A stretch of DNA of 41,749 nucleotides. Source: a virus. The DNA is taken from IMG/VR virus record IMGVR_UViG_3300030060_006579, positions 1-41,749 of that record. One strand, given 5' to 3'. Shown here in pieces: positions 24,701 through 33,702 of this stretch (the stretch's first letter is position 1; each line of letters begins with the position of its first letter). The translations under genes were made by a program, and so were the position numbers. Below the pieces are notes generated by a model. The model worked only from the letters and a program-made list of their open reading frames with translations. It was not told the DNA's origin and ran no database searches.

Positions 24701-27700
24701 GGAGGAGGTTCAGTAAATTCAATAGGTCAAGATCTTACTAATCAAATAAATGCTAACCCTAATTTTACAGCTGTAAATTTAAACTCAGTCCCTTCAAGAA
24801 TAGGGTATGCTTTAGAAATAACAACAGTAGCTACTGGATCTAATGCTAATACCCCTATACAAGGTACTGCACTTAACATGCCAGGAGACACATCTTTTAT
24901 GTCTTTAACAACTGTAGGATTTACAGGAGGTATAGACGAAGTAATAGCAACACCTGATCCAGAACCAGATACTCCTTGTAATGCAACTTTGCAAATTTAT
25001 GTTGAAGGAGGAACATATTTTGATGTTTCAGCTACACAATTTACTAATTACTTAATTCAGGGAAGTACAGGAGATCTTACTTTAGATGATTATTTAGTAC
25101 AAGCTTTACCACAAGCTCAAAATCAATGGACTTATAATTCTTCACTTCAATCTTTTGAAGGAGATCCTACAACCATGACAGCTACACCAGCAATTTATAT
25201 AAGTAGTGTATCTATTCTTCAAGGAAAATATTTAACTCCTTTGGAAATACTGCAGTACTTAGACTCTGATTGTGGTGATGTGTCTTCCTTAAATAGCGTG
25301 TGTTATACTAATTATACTACGTTTATAGACGCATTAAATGCTGAAGGTATAGTAAATGATAATGTACCAGGAATAAATGTAAATACAAAATGGTCTGAAT
25401 TAAAAGCACCAGATATTATAACCCACTTTCCCGCATCCTCATCTTGTGGGTGTCATGAATTTACTACAGGTACTATTACTACAACAAATGTTTTAACTCA
25501 ACAACCAACAGTTAATCCTAGTATACCTTTAGGACAAGGAGCCCAAAATAGTAATTATGGAAAATTTGGAGCTAGATTCTATGCAGATACTAATTCATCT
25601 ACTTTTTATGATATTCCCGCTTCAGTAAGTACTTATTTTGGGGGGACAAATCAAAATGATGGAAGATTAAATAACATAGGAGTTTGGGATGGAACAAATC
25701 CTTTTACTGGGGGATTAACTGAGATGAATCCTTTATACCAATGGATAGGATTTTCAAGATGTATAAATGTACCACAAGATGGAGAATATTTAATAGGTTT
25801 AGCAGGAGATAATGAAATAAGATTTGCACTAAATGGTCAGATATTAATTGAAAAAAACCAAAGTAATTTTTTTGATGGAGCTAGCTTTGAATATTGGTGG
25901 GTTTATAAAGTAAATCTAACAGCGGGAGACAATACAATAGTTTTAGAAGGAAAAAACAACAGCTCTATAGCCTCTTTTGGATGTGATATAGTAGGACCTT
26001 TTCCAGTAGGAACTTTTAATTCGGAAACTGATTTTGAAGATATAGATAATGATGGAATTACTGTAGGAGGAACTTATTATCTTAATTTAGAGGAAGCTTA
26101 TAAAAATAATATAATATTTAGTAGTGAAGACGAATTAAACGCTGCAACAGCGGGAGGAGAAACATATATGAATCCGGGAGATGCGGATCCAACTTCAGAT
26201 ACAGGAGTAACAGATGAAGCATCTAACTATGAAGACCCTAATCTTGGAGGACTTCCTCAATTAGATTGGTTTATAGCTAATGATCCAACAGGTCAAATCC
26301 AATTTAAAAAGTTTGCATATTCTCATCCAGATTATCTAACGGGAATAAATCCAACAGGAAATGCATTTACACCTTGTCTTGAACCTCAAAATCAACCAAC
26401 ACGTTTAGATGCAAATGGTCTTCCAACATACTGGTATAGGATATTTTCTTTTACTTTAAGTTCTACAGGAGGTCCTTCATCAGGGGGTACAATTACAGGT
26501 CATATGTCTCAATATACAGGTAATGGCTTACATTATACAGACTTAGGTAACCATAATAGTTGGGAAGATTTTATAAATGCATTAAACGCAGCAGGAGGTC
26601 CTGAAACATTTAGTATTACTGAGTCTAGAGCTCAAGTATTAGAAAAAATAAGAAGTGCAGAACAATCTGCAATATTAGCTAATCCTGATTTAAATTACGA
26701 TATTCAAGTTTCTATTACCACAGCTGTATCTCCTGTTACTTGTCGACCAGGAACAACCACAACTGGAGGAGAATTTAATACACAAACAAATGAATGTCCA
26801 GAAGGTTATTTATATAATGAATGTACTGGACTTTGTGAAAAAACAGAAATAGAAACAACAACAGGTTCTTGTGATGGAATGGTTATTAACCCAGAAGGAA
26901 ATGGATCATTTGAAACATCAGCAGATTTTGTAGATTATTTTACTGATTTTGATAATGGTTTTTATGGTCAAAACATAGATGACTTTTATTTTGAATCTGA
27001 TGAACCTTTACCTTGGGGAACTTTTGTAGCAGATCAATGTACAGGTTCTAATGGGTTACCTATTAGAAGAGTAGTTGGTTTTAGAAAAGACCAATCAGTA
27101 CTACCTGTAGATAATACTTTATATACAAATTACGAAACATTTGTAAATCAATTAAACACAGATGGGCATGGTGTACCTACACCTCCCCCTATTTTTTCAG
27201 AATTAACAGCAGCTATAATAACATCATCTTTTGAGGGATCTTGCCAACATAAAACATTTATATCAAACCCATTAACATCAGATGGTACTTTCCCTAATCC
27301 AGGATCTGGAAATACAGGTATAGTTGATTTCTTAGAATATTATTCTGAACAAAATAATAATATACAAAGTGTAGCAATAGATGGATTTAGTTTTGCAGTT
27401 GCAAAAGAAACTTTAGAAACAACCACAGAAACATGTGAAGTAAACGCAGATATGTTTGTATTTTATGACATGACTTCTATGGATAGTAGTACTAGACAAA
27501 CAGCTTATAATGGTTTTAAAGCATGGCATCAAATTCAAGTAAATAACGGATACACAGGAAGAGTAGTACACATTCAATTATATGGTGAACGTTGGATATT
27601 ATGGCCGGCATGGATTTTAAACCCACAAGACCCATCATTAACTAAAAATTATGATGGTTCAGAATGGTATGGTAGACAAGGAGGAAATAGTTCACATAAC

Positions 27701-30700
27701 CAAACTGCTAATACTAGCTTTACCACAGATGATGCAATGTCAGGAGTTGATACTCATAAAAATTCAACATCGAATATACGACCTTTAGATGCTTGGGTTG
27801 CTGATAATAATGCAATATTAAATGCAGACCAACAAACATTAGGAAAAACAATACCTACGAATCCAACAGACCCAGCATATAATGGAATAGCAAATGATGC
27901 TAATGCAATAGTAGTTTGTTTTGCAGATGAATCAGATGGTATCCCTAACCAAGTTGATGGTGTACATAGTACTCTTAGTGGTACTACTGAAAAGGGTAGA
28001 TACCAAAGAAGAGGAACATATCACCACCAAACAGACACTGATCTTAATTCCCATATGACTGATTGGTATGAGGCAGGTTTATACTATCAAAGAAATCCAG
28101 CATCTTTCAATTCAATTCCAGGTTTTGGAAAAGATGGTAATGTTAGTTTAATGTTAAATAATGATTACGAAGAGGATAGCAACCAAACAGGATTTAAAAA
28201 ATCGGGAGATAGTGCTCCTGAAGTAACAGATTTATGGAAAATAGATTATACTGAAGCTACAACTAGATTAGCCGCTCATGGAGGAAATATAGCTACGTTT
28301 GTATACCCTGCAAGGGTGGGTCCCGCAAAATCTCATAGAGCCTTCCCATTACATGTTATAGGTGCTATAGAAAGTGGACCTAATAATGATGGATTATTAC
28401 CAGTAGGAGACCCTAAATATACGATATGTACTGCAGCTGATCTTACTAATATCACTGTTGAAAATCCTTATTTTACTTCGGGATACGGTGGGTTAGATCA
28501 ATTTGGATTTGCGTATAATGTAACAGTTGTTTCTACAGCAAATGCTTCTACATTTGAAGGAATTATAAATACTGATCTAACTCAATTTATTGAAGAATCA
28601 GAAATATGTGAATCAGTTACTGAAACAATATTTACTGATCCTAACGTATGTGAAGATGAAAATGGTAATCCTATATTCCATATTAATGAATTCTTTATGG
28701 ATCCCGCAGTGGAAACACAACCTTTCACAACATATACAGATTATATAAGTCATGCACAAAATAAAGGATATGCCCTAACATTAGCTGATACCAGACTAGA
28801 ATCTCAAATAGGAGGACCTATAGTAGCAGACGAATGTATATGTGCAGATGTTTGTCCTAATGACTTAGTACTTAATGATAATACAATTATTACAGTAACA
28901 GGATCAATCTTTGATCAACACAGTCATCCTTTTGTACAAGGGGATGGTATTATACAATCAAATAACCCTAACTTTACAGCAATTGTACAACAAATAGATG
29001 ATGTTTCAAATGCATTAATAATAAATGTCACAGGGGGTACCTTAAACTTTACAGATCCTTTAATATCCATAACCACAGGAAATCAATATATACCTGATCC
29101 CCAATTAAATGAGTTCATAGTTCCTCAACCACAGGGAGTATTTGCAAATTATGATGAATATATGAATTTTATTTCTAATCCTGTAAATGGATATAATGAT
29201 GTAAACTTAAATACATTAAAATTCCATTTAGTTGATCAGTCTTATCAACAAATAACTGTAGAGGAAGAAGATTGTTCTATAGAAGCAGACATATATGTGT
29301 TTTATGATCATACTTCAATGGGGGGAACAGCAAGAGAAAATGCTTTCAATGCTATAAATGATTGGGTTTTAGATTTACAAGCAACTCAAGGATTCAATAA
29401 AAATGTCTACCATATAAAAGCAAATGATGAAAGATGGGTAAGATGGGGAACAGCTGCTATGGAGGGACTTAATACAACTTTAGCATCATCAATTTACCCA
29501 ATAGAACCTCATTTAGCTGTAGCAGAAAATGATCCAAACATAAATGTTTATAGTAATACTTTTGCAAGTTCTAATGGCAATTTTTCAACAGTTGGAGTCC
29601 CAACAGGGGATATTTTAGTTATTTGTTATTTAGATGAAGCAAATGGGGGTTATGTTGATCAAGCTACAAATAATTTAGCTCCGGATTATAGTAATCTTGA
29701 ACCTAAAGTAAATTGGCAAACAGACCATACAGATTACATAACAGCTTATAACAATTATACGGCAGGGAATGTAGCATGTTTCTTTTACCCAACTCCAGCA
29801 TCTCCTACTTCTGTAAACGGTATATATTCAGCAACTATGTTAGGTGCTTTAGCAGGAATAACTAGTGGAGATAATAATAATGGATTATTAGCTAATCCTC
29901 CAGCTTCAAATCATGGGGGGTATGATTCAACGGGTACTTTAATAACTCCGGGAGCAACTACTTTTGATGCAATAAAAAACAAAAACCCATATTTTGATGC
30001 TGGATATGGAGAATTAAATAAATATGGTTGGGGAACTAATATAACATACCCTATAATGTCTTCACAACAATTATCTACAGATCTTAATGAATTTGTATCT
30101 ACTTCAGAAATATGTGAAACTGAAACAGTACAAGAAATCACAGTAGATATATTATGTACTGGTTCTTTATCTACAGATATTAACCAATATGGATTATTTA
30201 CAGTTGAAGGATTTTATCAAAATGCTTTAATTGAAGCTTCAACAACAACAAACCAATATGCATCTGATTCAACGTTTTATACAAATTGGGAAAGTTTTAT
30301 TCTTCAAAAGATTCAAGAAGATGGAGCAACGGGCATTGATTTCTTAAATAATAATGGAGCAAATATTAGTGTAAATACAACATGGTACCAGTTATCAGCA
30401 TCTGTAGAACTATTAGGAACAGGAACAGTAACTACTACAACTACAACAACTTACCCACTAGTAAATGTGTTTGATAACCAATCATCAATATATAATAATA
30501 CTAATCTTAATTCTGGAATAGCAGGAACACCAAATGACCAATTAAATTGGTTAATAGCTAATGGTCATGGACAAAATATAGATGGGTACTATTTTATAAA
30601 CACAGACTTAGATGAAACACAAGCTCCATATAATAGTTGTACAGGAGCTAATTTACCAGCAGGAGGAGGAGTATACAGTACAATAACTGATTTTACTTTT

Positions 30701-33670
30701 ACAACAATACCGGGCTTAACTTTTTCAAGTGCAGGAGGTACTTACACAAGTTGGCATACATTTATTGATACTGTAAATAGTTTAAATTTTGAAGTTACAC
30801 CAGGAACATCAGTCACTACATTTAACCAACCATGTGATGTAGGAATAAACACAGGTATCTCAGGACAAACTAGTCAAGGATTTACATACATTCATACCTT
30901 TTTAGCTGGTAATGTTAATGATGTTCATAATCTATATGTAGATGCTTATATTTCAGATGATGCTACAGCTAATGTAGTTGGATATTATTTTGAAGATACT
31001 AACCCAAGTAACACTTTTACTAATACATGTACTCCAGAAGCTTATCGATATGGAAAAAATTTCCAAGTAGATTGTGATATGAATACACATCCAACTATAC
31101 CATCTAGTACTCTTGCTGCTAATGGGTATTTTGGAAGTATAATGCAAACTGGTCTTACAAAATCTCCAACATATGATAGTTATGCACAACTTATTGATGC
31201 ATTAAATAGTGCTTGTAATTACCAGGGAGACCAAGATCAATTTAATTATTCAGATACCCCAGAAAATGTAGCTGCAACTATAAGTGCACTTGTTAGTGGC
31301 CATCCAAGATATGAAGGACAAATAGTACTAACTAATTTAGACATGTATGTAGAAACATGTACTTGTAGTACTACAACAACAGACCCGACTTCAACACAAG
31401 TAGATATTTTCACTTATTCTGACGATTTAACAACAGTATTAAATTATTTTAATATTACCTCAGAAACACCTTACAGTGCGAATTTTAGTATAAATTTCAG
31501 TGCTGCTAATTGTAATGAAATACCAGGTCCTCCAGTTGATGTAGATGTTTACGAAACTCAAAGCATAGGAGGAAATGTATCATTATATGGACAAATAGAG
31601 GGGGGAGCATGTCTTTGTATTCCAGAAGCAACAGGAGGAGAAGATTTAGATGGAGACATCGAATTTGAATCTTGTATTTGTTGTCCTGAATCATCATCTA
31701 TAGAAATAGGATGTTTAATAGCAGGAGAAGTATCTAGTAGTAGATGTGAATGTTCAGCAGATACTTTTGAAACAGTTATAGAGTTTGTTTCTGCTAGTGC
31801 TTTTGATATAATTCCATCTAGTTCTGCTAAAATGGTAGAATTTAGAATAAAACCACATAGATTAGATAAACCTGTATACACATCTTTAGAAGCATGTTGT
31901 GATCCTGTTGTAACAATACCAACAGCTTCACACTTATTTAGTTTATTTAATCCCTCACAACCACAAGCAACACCACACTTAATTTTAAGACCATACACAG
32001 GTAGTGATGTTTCATCCTCTGATGATTTTAGAAATTTTGGTTCATTAGATTTATATAAAAATGGATCGGTAGTAGGCAGCACGGACATATTCCCTGTTTA
32101 TAATGGAGCTTTTTGGAACATATTTATAGGAACTAAAGGAGAATCAGGAAGTAGTAGTGAAGTATATTTTGGAGCTTACCAGTCAAATTTCTTGGGCCAT
32201 GTTACTCACCTAACAGCTTCCGCTACATTTAGTGAATATGAAAGAGCAGTCTCTTTTGGAGATACAGCTTATAACTTAACTAATAATATATCACCTGCAA
32301 AAATAGCATACTTTTGTGGGATTCCTACTAATACTAATTCAGTATTAGGGGATGTAAATACATTTGAATACTCAGGTTCTCTTCAAGAAATTAAATATTA
32401 TGTTAAGGATTTCTTAACACACGATACTTTAGTAAAACACGCTTTAGATCCTTTCCAATATGCTGGTAATACCGTTAGTTCATCTTGGAATAATGTATTT
32501 TTAAGATTACCTTTAGGAAGTAACAATAAAGTAGATTCAGCTTCTTATAATAATAATGGATTAGGAATAATTCAAAACTTTAACCCACACCCATCATTTA
32601 GTTTATATGAATCTTCAAGTATATCTAGTTCTGTTACTAACCAAGTATTTAGCGAAGTTTATGAAACTCATAGACATTTAACCCCTGATACTGTAGGTAT
32701 ATCAACTACTAGTGAAAAAGTAAGAATAGATTCGGGTTCTGTAGATAGAAGTATATTATCTTTTGATATAAGATCAGAAACATCTACTTTAGATAGACAA
32801 CCATTAGATTATAATGATTTAGGAGTATTTTTCTCACCACAAGCAGAAATTAATGAGGATATAGTTTATACCTTAGGTGCATTTAGAATGGATGATTTCA
32901 TTGGAGACCCAACTCACCAAAGCTTAGCAGAATATCCTGATTTAGAAGAATTAAAATTAGAATATTTCCGAAAATATTTAAATAGCCACAGACAAAATAT
33001 GTTTGACTATATAAGATTAATTCAATTTATAGATCATACTTTATTTAAAGTAGTGGAACAATTTGTACCTGCAAAAGCTAATTTAAAAACAGGTTTATTA
33101 ATTGAACCTCATTATTTAGAAAGACAAAAATTTGCAAGACAAATACCTACATTTGAAAGACTAGAAAGAGAAGCAATAATAGATTCTTATGTTTATCCTT
33201 CGGGAGAAGTAAAACAATATGAAGCATGTATTAATATATCTGATAAAACAAATGAAAATTACTTCACTTGGGTAGGAGCTTTAACAGCAAGTGATAACTT
33301 ATACATGAGTCAAAGTAAATACGCTTCGGACGAATGTAACCCATATATTACTTTATATGATAATTTTGACCCATTATATGGTAATTTTGTAGATTGTATA
33401 ATTAGTAAAGAATATTATTATATTTCAAAACCACCACAATTTACTTTTGGTAATGATCCTACAAATCCAGGTATAAGTCCAGACATAGGAATAAATCCAG
33501 TTACTCCTTCAAAAGGATCAGGAATTGGTATTTATCCAGGATCCGTAACATATGTAGCTGTTAAGGGAGCAACATCACCAGCATCGTCACTAGCGTCGTC
33601 TCCAGTTTCAAACACAGGAACATCTACTAATGGAAGTGGAGGAAGTTCAGGAGGAAGTTATGGAGTATAA
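21779..33670 (+). CDS. Giant 3963-residue mosaic tail/baseplate protein
   Basis: By far the longest gene here. Residues 1-670 look like an ordinary tail structural protein (YVELHVLDLGGDLLYS, IWKRLYHNLPYLLKTKGTER). Residues about 680-3270 are a mosaic of repeated modules: short IxTFxxx/NANPNFTA-type domains, a PA14/lectin-like domain (about 1257-1410, with GEYLIGLAGDNEIRFALNGQ), two related vWA-like modules (1886-2277 and 2499-2779) and about six YTNxxxFIxxLN segments, joined by Thr-rich linkers and rich in Cys. Residues about 3330-3570 are LamG-like (MVEFRIKPHRL, DLYKNGSVVGST, YSGSLQEIKYYV). The end (about 3570-3963) has an N-terminal-like helical part and a Gly/Ser tail (GGSSGGSYGV). By position it may be the gp7-type wedge protein or a long fibre, extended with host-binding modules. 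No frameshift is seen over 11.9 kb. Precise role not known. Confidence 0.75.
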   Translation: MEKVTINKIERLKIEDSQGLTSRDIKRKFGKSNDYVELHVLDLGGDLLYSAPNYNGYSLPNQIESTENSTLTSTLFIDPYKFLQDNDFYVGQYNVICNIHRKKIFSGLQADFKIHEISPSRTELKIKALGNVEDTFKQAVLDFISEIEGSLFNKDFTLNFGNNTNILGINIAYNNPDETALIKLYEPLPPEIEKGATFWVVEEIIEPLEFKVDLGQPTEVETGIPLRGPNFRIDTRLNDSIPSQFKVYNDFLENTNSSSLYTVMSSLSESIELSIDYTKTGTGSLETGFHFENFTHFGSAEERLKNFKYKLELLELFDRQINEISTIQGSVSSSVAVTSNINLIENKKAKLISGFDNYEKFLYYENHPFAWPKVPDFGIGNLQVTNSALLPESIYLEVGLTDCDVFFKPFNLRPTTSSEAIEWYGSTNDLNINYGGQILSASRFDRDNKHSLVRTIPEHVSMREENAQYITFTNMIGHYFDQIWIYIDHIGQIRNAHNSFKDGISKDLVYTALSSLGVEAFDQFENEELFEYIIGTNKAKSGSFGTYDAPDGTIMVTSSLVTCDNGGSSVPKGDITKEIWKRLYHNLPYLLKTKGTERGIKALMNCYGVPETILNVKEYGGPTTDSTTYKTFNYEKFSRALEGSSNTEGYFIKAPWAATSSLFTGVIESKPNRSEGKIIFSVGAIRELFNQPFPKTVELTATDLSVHTFTSNYDFVLHEESGLETAESLAEAIDAHPLFSASVFVREDLLDPAHEKYNLDIEIMLTQHLQGVDGNTEIKGTLFEDTLTPACGNPQQFPEVEFLTKVDFNGGGGINNSISTTTVIPGLNTCASKILIQNGILEDGTGNLINNGLFQDEAEFMDFVTDIRNGYIDKDISLYSFESLSPSATPLYLGDKQCTGVNDYGLFVIECFKADNCASLPPTAVSSPTTAVQGTTAVGTITIPNAVGGNNNLYTGETVVLTAADGSIHTFTLIGGGSVNSIGQDLTNQINANPNFTAVNLNSVPSRIGYALEITTVATGSNANTPIQGTALNMPGDTSFMSLTTVGFTGGIDEVIATPDPEPDTPCNATLQIYVEGGTYFDVSATQFTNYLIQGSTGDLTLDDYLVQALPQAQNQWTYNSSLQSFEGDPTTMTATPAIYISSVSILQGKYLTPLEILQYLDSDCGDVSSLNSVCYTNYTTFIDALNAEGIVNDNVPGINVNTKWSELKAPDIITHFPASSSCGCHEFTTGTITTTNVLTQQPTVNPSIPLGQGAQNSNYGKFGARFYADTNSSTFYDIPASVSTYFGGTNQNDGRLNNIGVWDGTNPFTGGLTEMNPLYQWIGFSRCINVPQDGEYLIGLAGDNEIRFALNGQILIEKNQSNFFDGASFEYWWVYKVNLTAGDNTIVLEGKNNSSIASFGCDIVGPFPVGTFNSETDFEDIDNDGITVGGTYYLNLEEAYKNNIIFSSEDELNAATAGGETYMNPGDADPTSDTGVTDEASNYEDPNLGGLPQLDWFIANDPTGQIQFKKFAYSHPDYLTGINPTGNAFTPCLEPQNQPTRLDANGLPTYWYRIFSFTLSSTGGPSSGGTITGHMSQYTGNGLHYTDLGNHNSWEDFINALNAAGGPETFSITESRAQVLEKIRSAEQSAILANPDLNYDIQVSITTAVSPVTCRPGTTTTGGEFNTQTNECPEGYLYNECTGLCEKTEIETTTGSCDGMVINPEGNGSFETSADFVDYFTDFDNGFYGQNIDDFYFESDEPLPWGTFVADQCTGSNGLPIRRVVGFRKDQSVLPVDNTLYTNYETFVNQLNTDGHGVPTPPPIFSELTAAIITSSFEGSCQHKTFISNPLTSDGTFPNPGSGNTGIVDFLEYYSEQNNNIQSVAIDGFSFAVAKETLETTTETCEVNADMFVFYDMTSMDSSTRQTAYNGFKAWHQIQVNNGYTGRVVHIQLYGERWILWPAWILNPQDPSLTKNYDGSEWYGRQGGNSSHNQTANTSFTTDDAMSGVDTHKNSTSNIRPLDAWVADNNAILNADQQTLGKTIPTNPTDPAYNGIANDANAIVVCFADESDGIPNQVDGVHSTLSGTTEKGRYQRRGTYHHQTDTDLNSHMTDWYEAGLYYQRNPASFNSIPGFGKDGNVSLMLNNDYEEDSNQTGFKKSGDSAPEVTDLWKIDYTEATTRLAAHGGNIATFVYPARVGPAKSHRAFPLHVIGAIESGPNNDGLLPVGDPKYTICTAADLTNITVENPYFTSGYGGLDQFGFAYNVTVVSTANASTFEGIINTDLTQFIEESEICESVTETIFTDPNVCEDENGNPIFHINEFFMDPAVETQPFTTYTDYISHAQNKGYALTLADTRLESQIGGPIVADECICADVCPNDLVLNDNTIITVTGSIFDQHSHPFVQGDGIIQSNNPNFTAIVQQIDDVSNALIINVTGGTLNFTDPLISITTGNQYIPDPQLNEFIVPQPQGVFANYDEYMNFISNPVNGYNDVNLNTLKFHLVDQSYQQITVEEEDCSIEADIYVFYDHTSMGGTARENAFNAINDWVLDLQATQGFNKNVYHIKANDERWVRWGTAAMEGLNTTLASSIYPIEPHLAVAENDPNINVYSNTFASSNGNFSTVGVPTGDILVICYLDEANGGYVDQATNNLAPDYSNLEPKVNWQTDHTDYITAYNNYTAGNVACFFYPTPASPTSVNGIYSATMLGALAGITSGDNNNGLLANPPASNHGGYDSTGTLITPGATTFDAIKNKNPYFDAGYGELNKYGWGTNITYPIMSSQQLSTDLNEFVSTSEICETETVQEITVDILCTGSLSTDINQYGLFTVEGFYQNALIEASTTTNQYASDSTFYTNWESFILQKIQEDGATGIDFLNNNGANISVNTTWYQLSASVELLGTGTVTTTTTTTYPLVNVFDNQSSIYNNTNLNSGIAGTPNDQLNWLIANGHGQNIDGYYFINTDLDETQAPYNSCTGANLPAGGGVYSTITDFTFTTIPGLTFSSAGGTYTSWHTFIDTVNSLNFEVTPGTSVTTFNQPCDVGINTGISGQTSQGFTYIHTFLAGNVNDVHNLYVDAYISDDATANVVGYYFEDTNPSNTFTNTCTPEAYRYGKNFQVDCDMNTHPTIPSSTLAANGYFGSIMQTGLTKSPTYDSYAQLIDALNSACNYQGDQDQFNYSDTPENVAATISALVSGHPRYEGQIVLTNLDMYVETCTCSTTTTDPTSTQVDIFTYSDDLTTVLNYFNITSETPYSANFSINFSAANCNEIPGPPVDVDVYETQSIGGNVSLYGQIEGGACLCIPEATGGEDLDGDIEFESCICCPESSSIEIGCLIAGEVSSSRCECSADTFETVIEFVSASAFDIIPSSSAKMVEFRIKPHRLDKPVYTSLEACCDPVVTIPTASHLFSLFNPSQPQATPHLILRPYTGSDVSSSDDFRNFGSLDLYKNGSVVGSTDIFPVYNGAFWNIFIGTKGESGSSSEVYFGAYQSNFLGHVTHLTASATFSEYERAVSFGDTAYNLTNNISPAKIAYFCGIPTNTNSVLGDVNTFEYSGSLQEIKYYVKDFLTHDTLVKHALDPFQYAGNTVSSSWNNVFLRLPLGSNNKVDSASYNNNGLGIIQNFNPHPSFSLYESSSISSSVTNQVFSEVYETHRHLTPDTVGISTTSEKVRIDSGSVDRSILSFDIRSETSTLDRQPLDYNDLGVFFSPQAEINEDIVYTLGAFRMDDFIGDPTHQSLAEYPDLEELKLEYFRKYLNSHRQNMFDYIRLIQFIDHTLFKVVEQFVPAKANLKTGLLIEPHYLERQKFARQIPTFERLEREAIIDSYVYPSGEVKQYEACINISDKTNENYFTWVGALTASDNLYMSQSKYASDECNPYITLYDNFDPLYGNFVDCIISKEYYYISKPPQFTFGNDPTNPGISPDIGINPVTPSKGSGIGIYPGSVTYVAVKGATSPASSLASSPVSNTGTSTNGSGGSSGGSYGV
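27434..28609 (+). repeat. vWA-like module, copy 1, within the giant protein gene
   Basis: It encodes residues about 1886-2277, bounded by Cys at both ends (CEVNADMF to ESEIC). It begins with a hydrophobic strand and an Asp-x-Thr-Ser motif (FVFYDMTSM), continues with VVHIQLYGERWILWP and NAIVVCFADESDG, and ends NPYFTSGYGGLDQFG then FIEESEIC. The order matches copy 2 at 29273-30115. The likeness to von Willebrand A domains (metal-binding D-x-S/T start) is tentative; the duplication itself is plain. Confidence 0.7.
29273..30115 (+). repeat. vWA-like module, copy 2, within the giant protein gene
   Basis: It encodes residues about 2499-2779, with the same Cys boundaries (CSIEADIYVF to STSEIC). Landmarks parallel to copy 1 are YDHTSM, VYHIKANDERWVRWG, DILVICYLDEANGG, SGDNNNGLL and NPYFDAGYGELNKYG. 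It is about 110 residues shorter than copy 1, mainly in the middle. Similarity is at the protein level with many substitutions, so the duplication is old. Confidence 0.7.
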
Positions 33671-33702
33671 TAAAAATATATATGTATATAAAACAATAAT
33701 AA

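Noticed and set aside
31558-32088. Long open frame on the minus strand (176 codons)
   Set aside because: It lies fully inside the giant plus-strand gene, opposite its Ser/Cys-rich part, with no leader of the type seen elsewhere and no recognisable protein pattern. All supported genes are on the plus strand.
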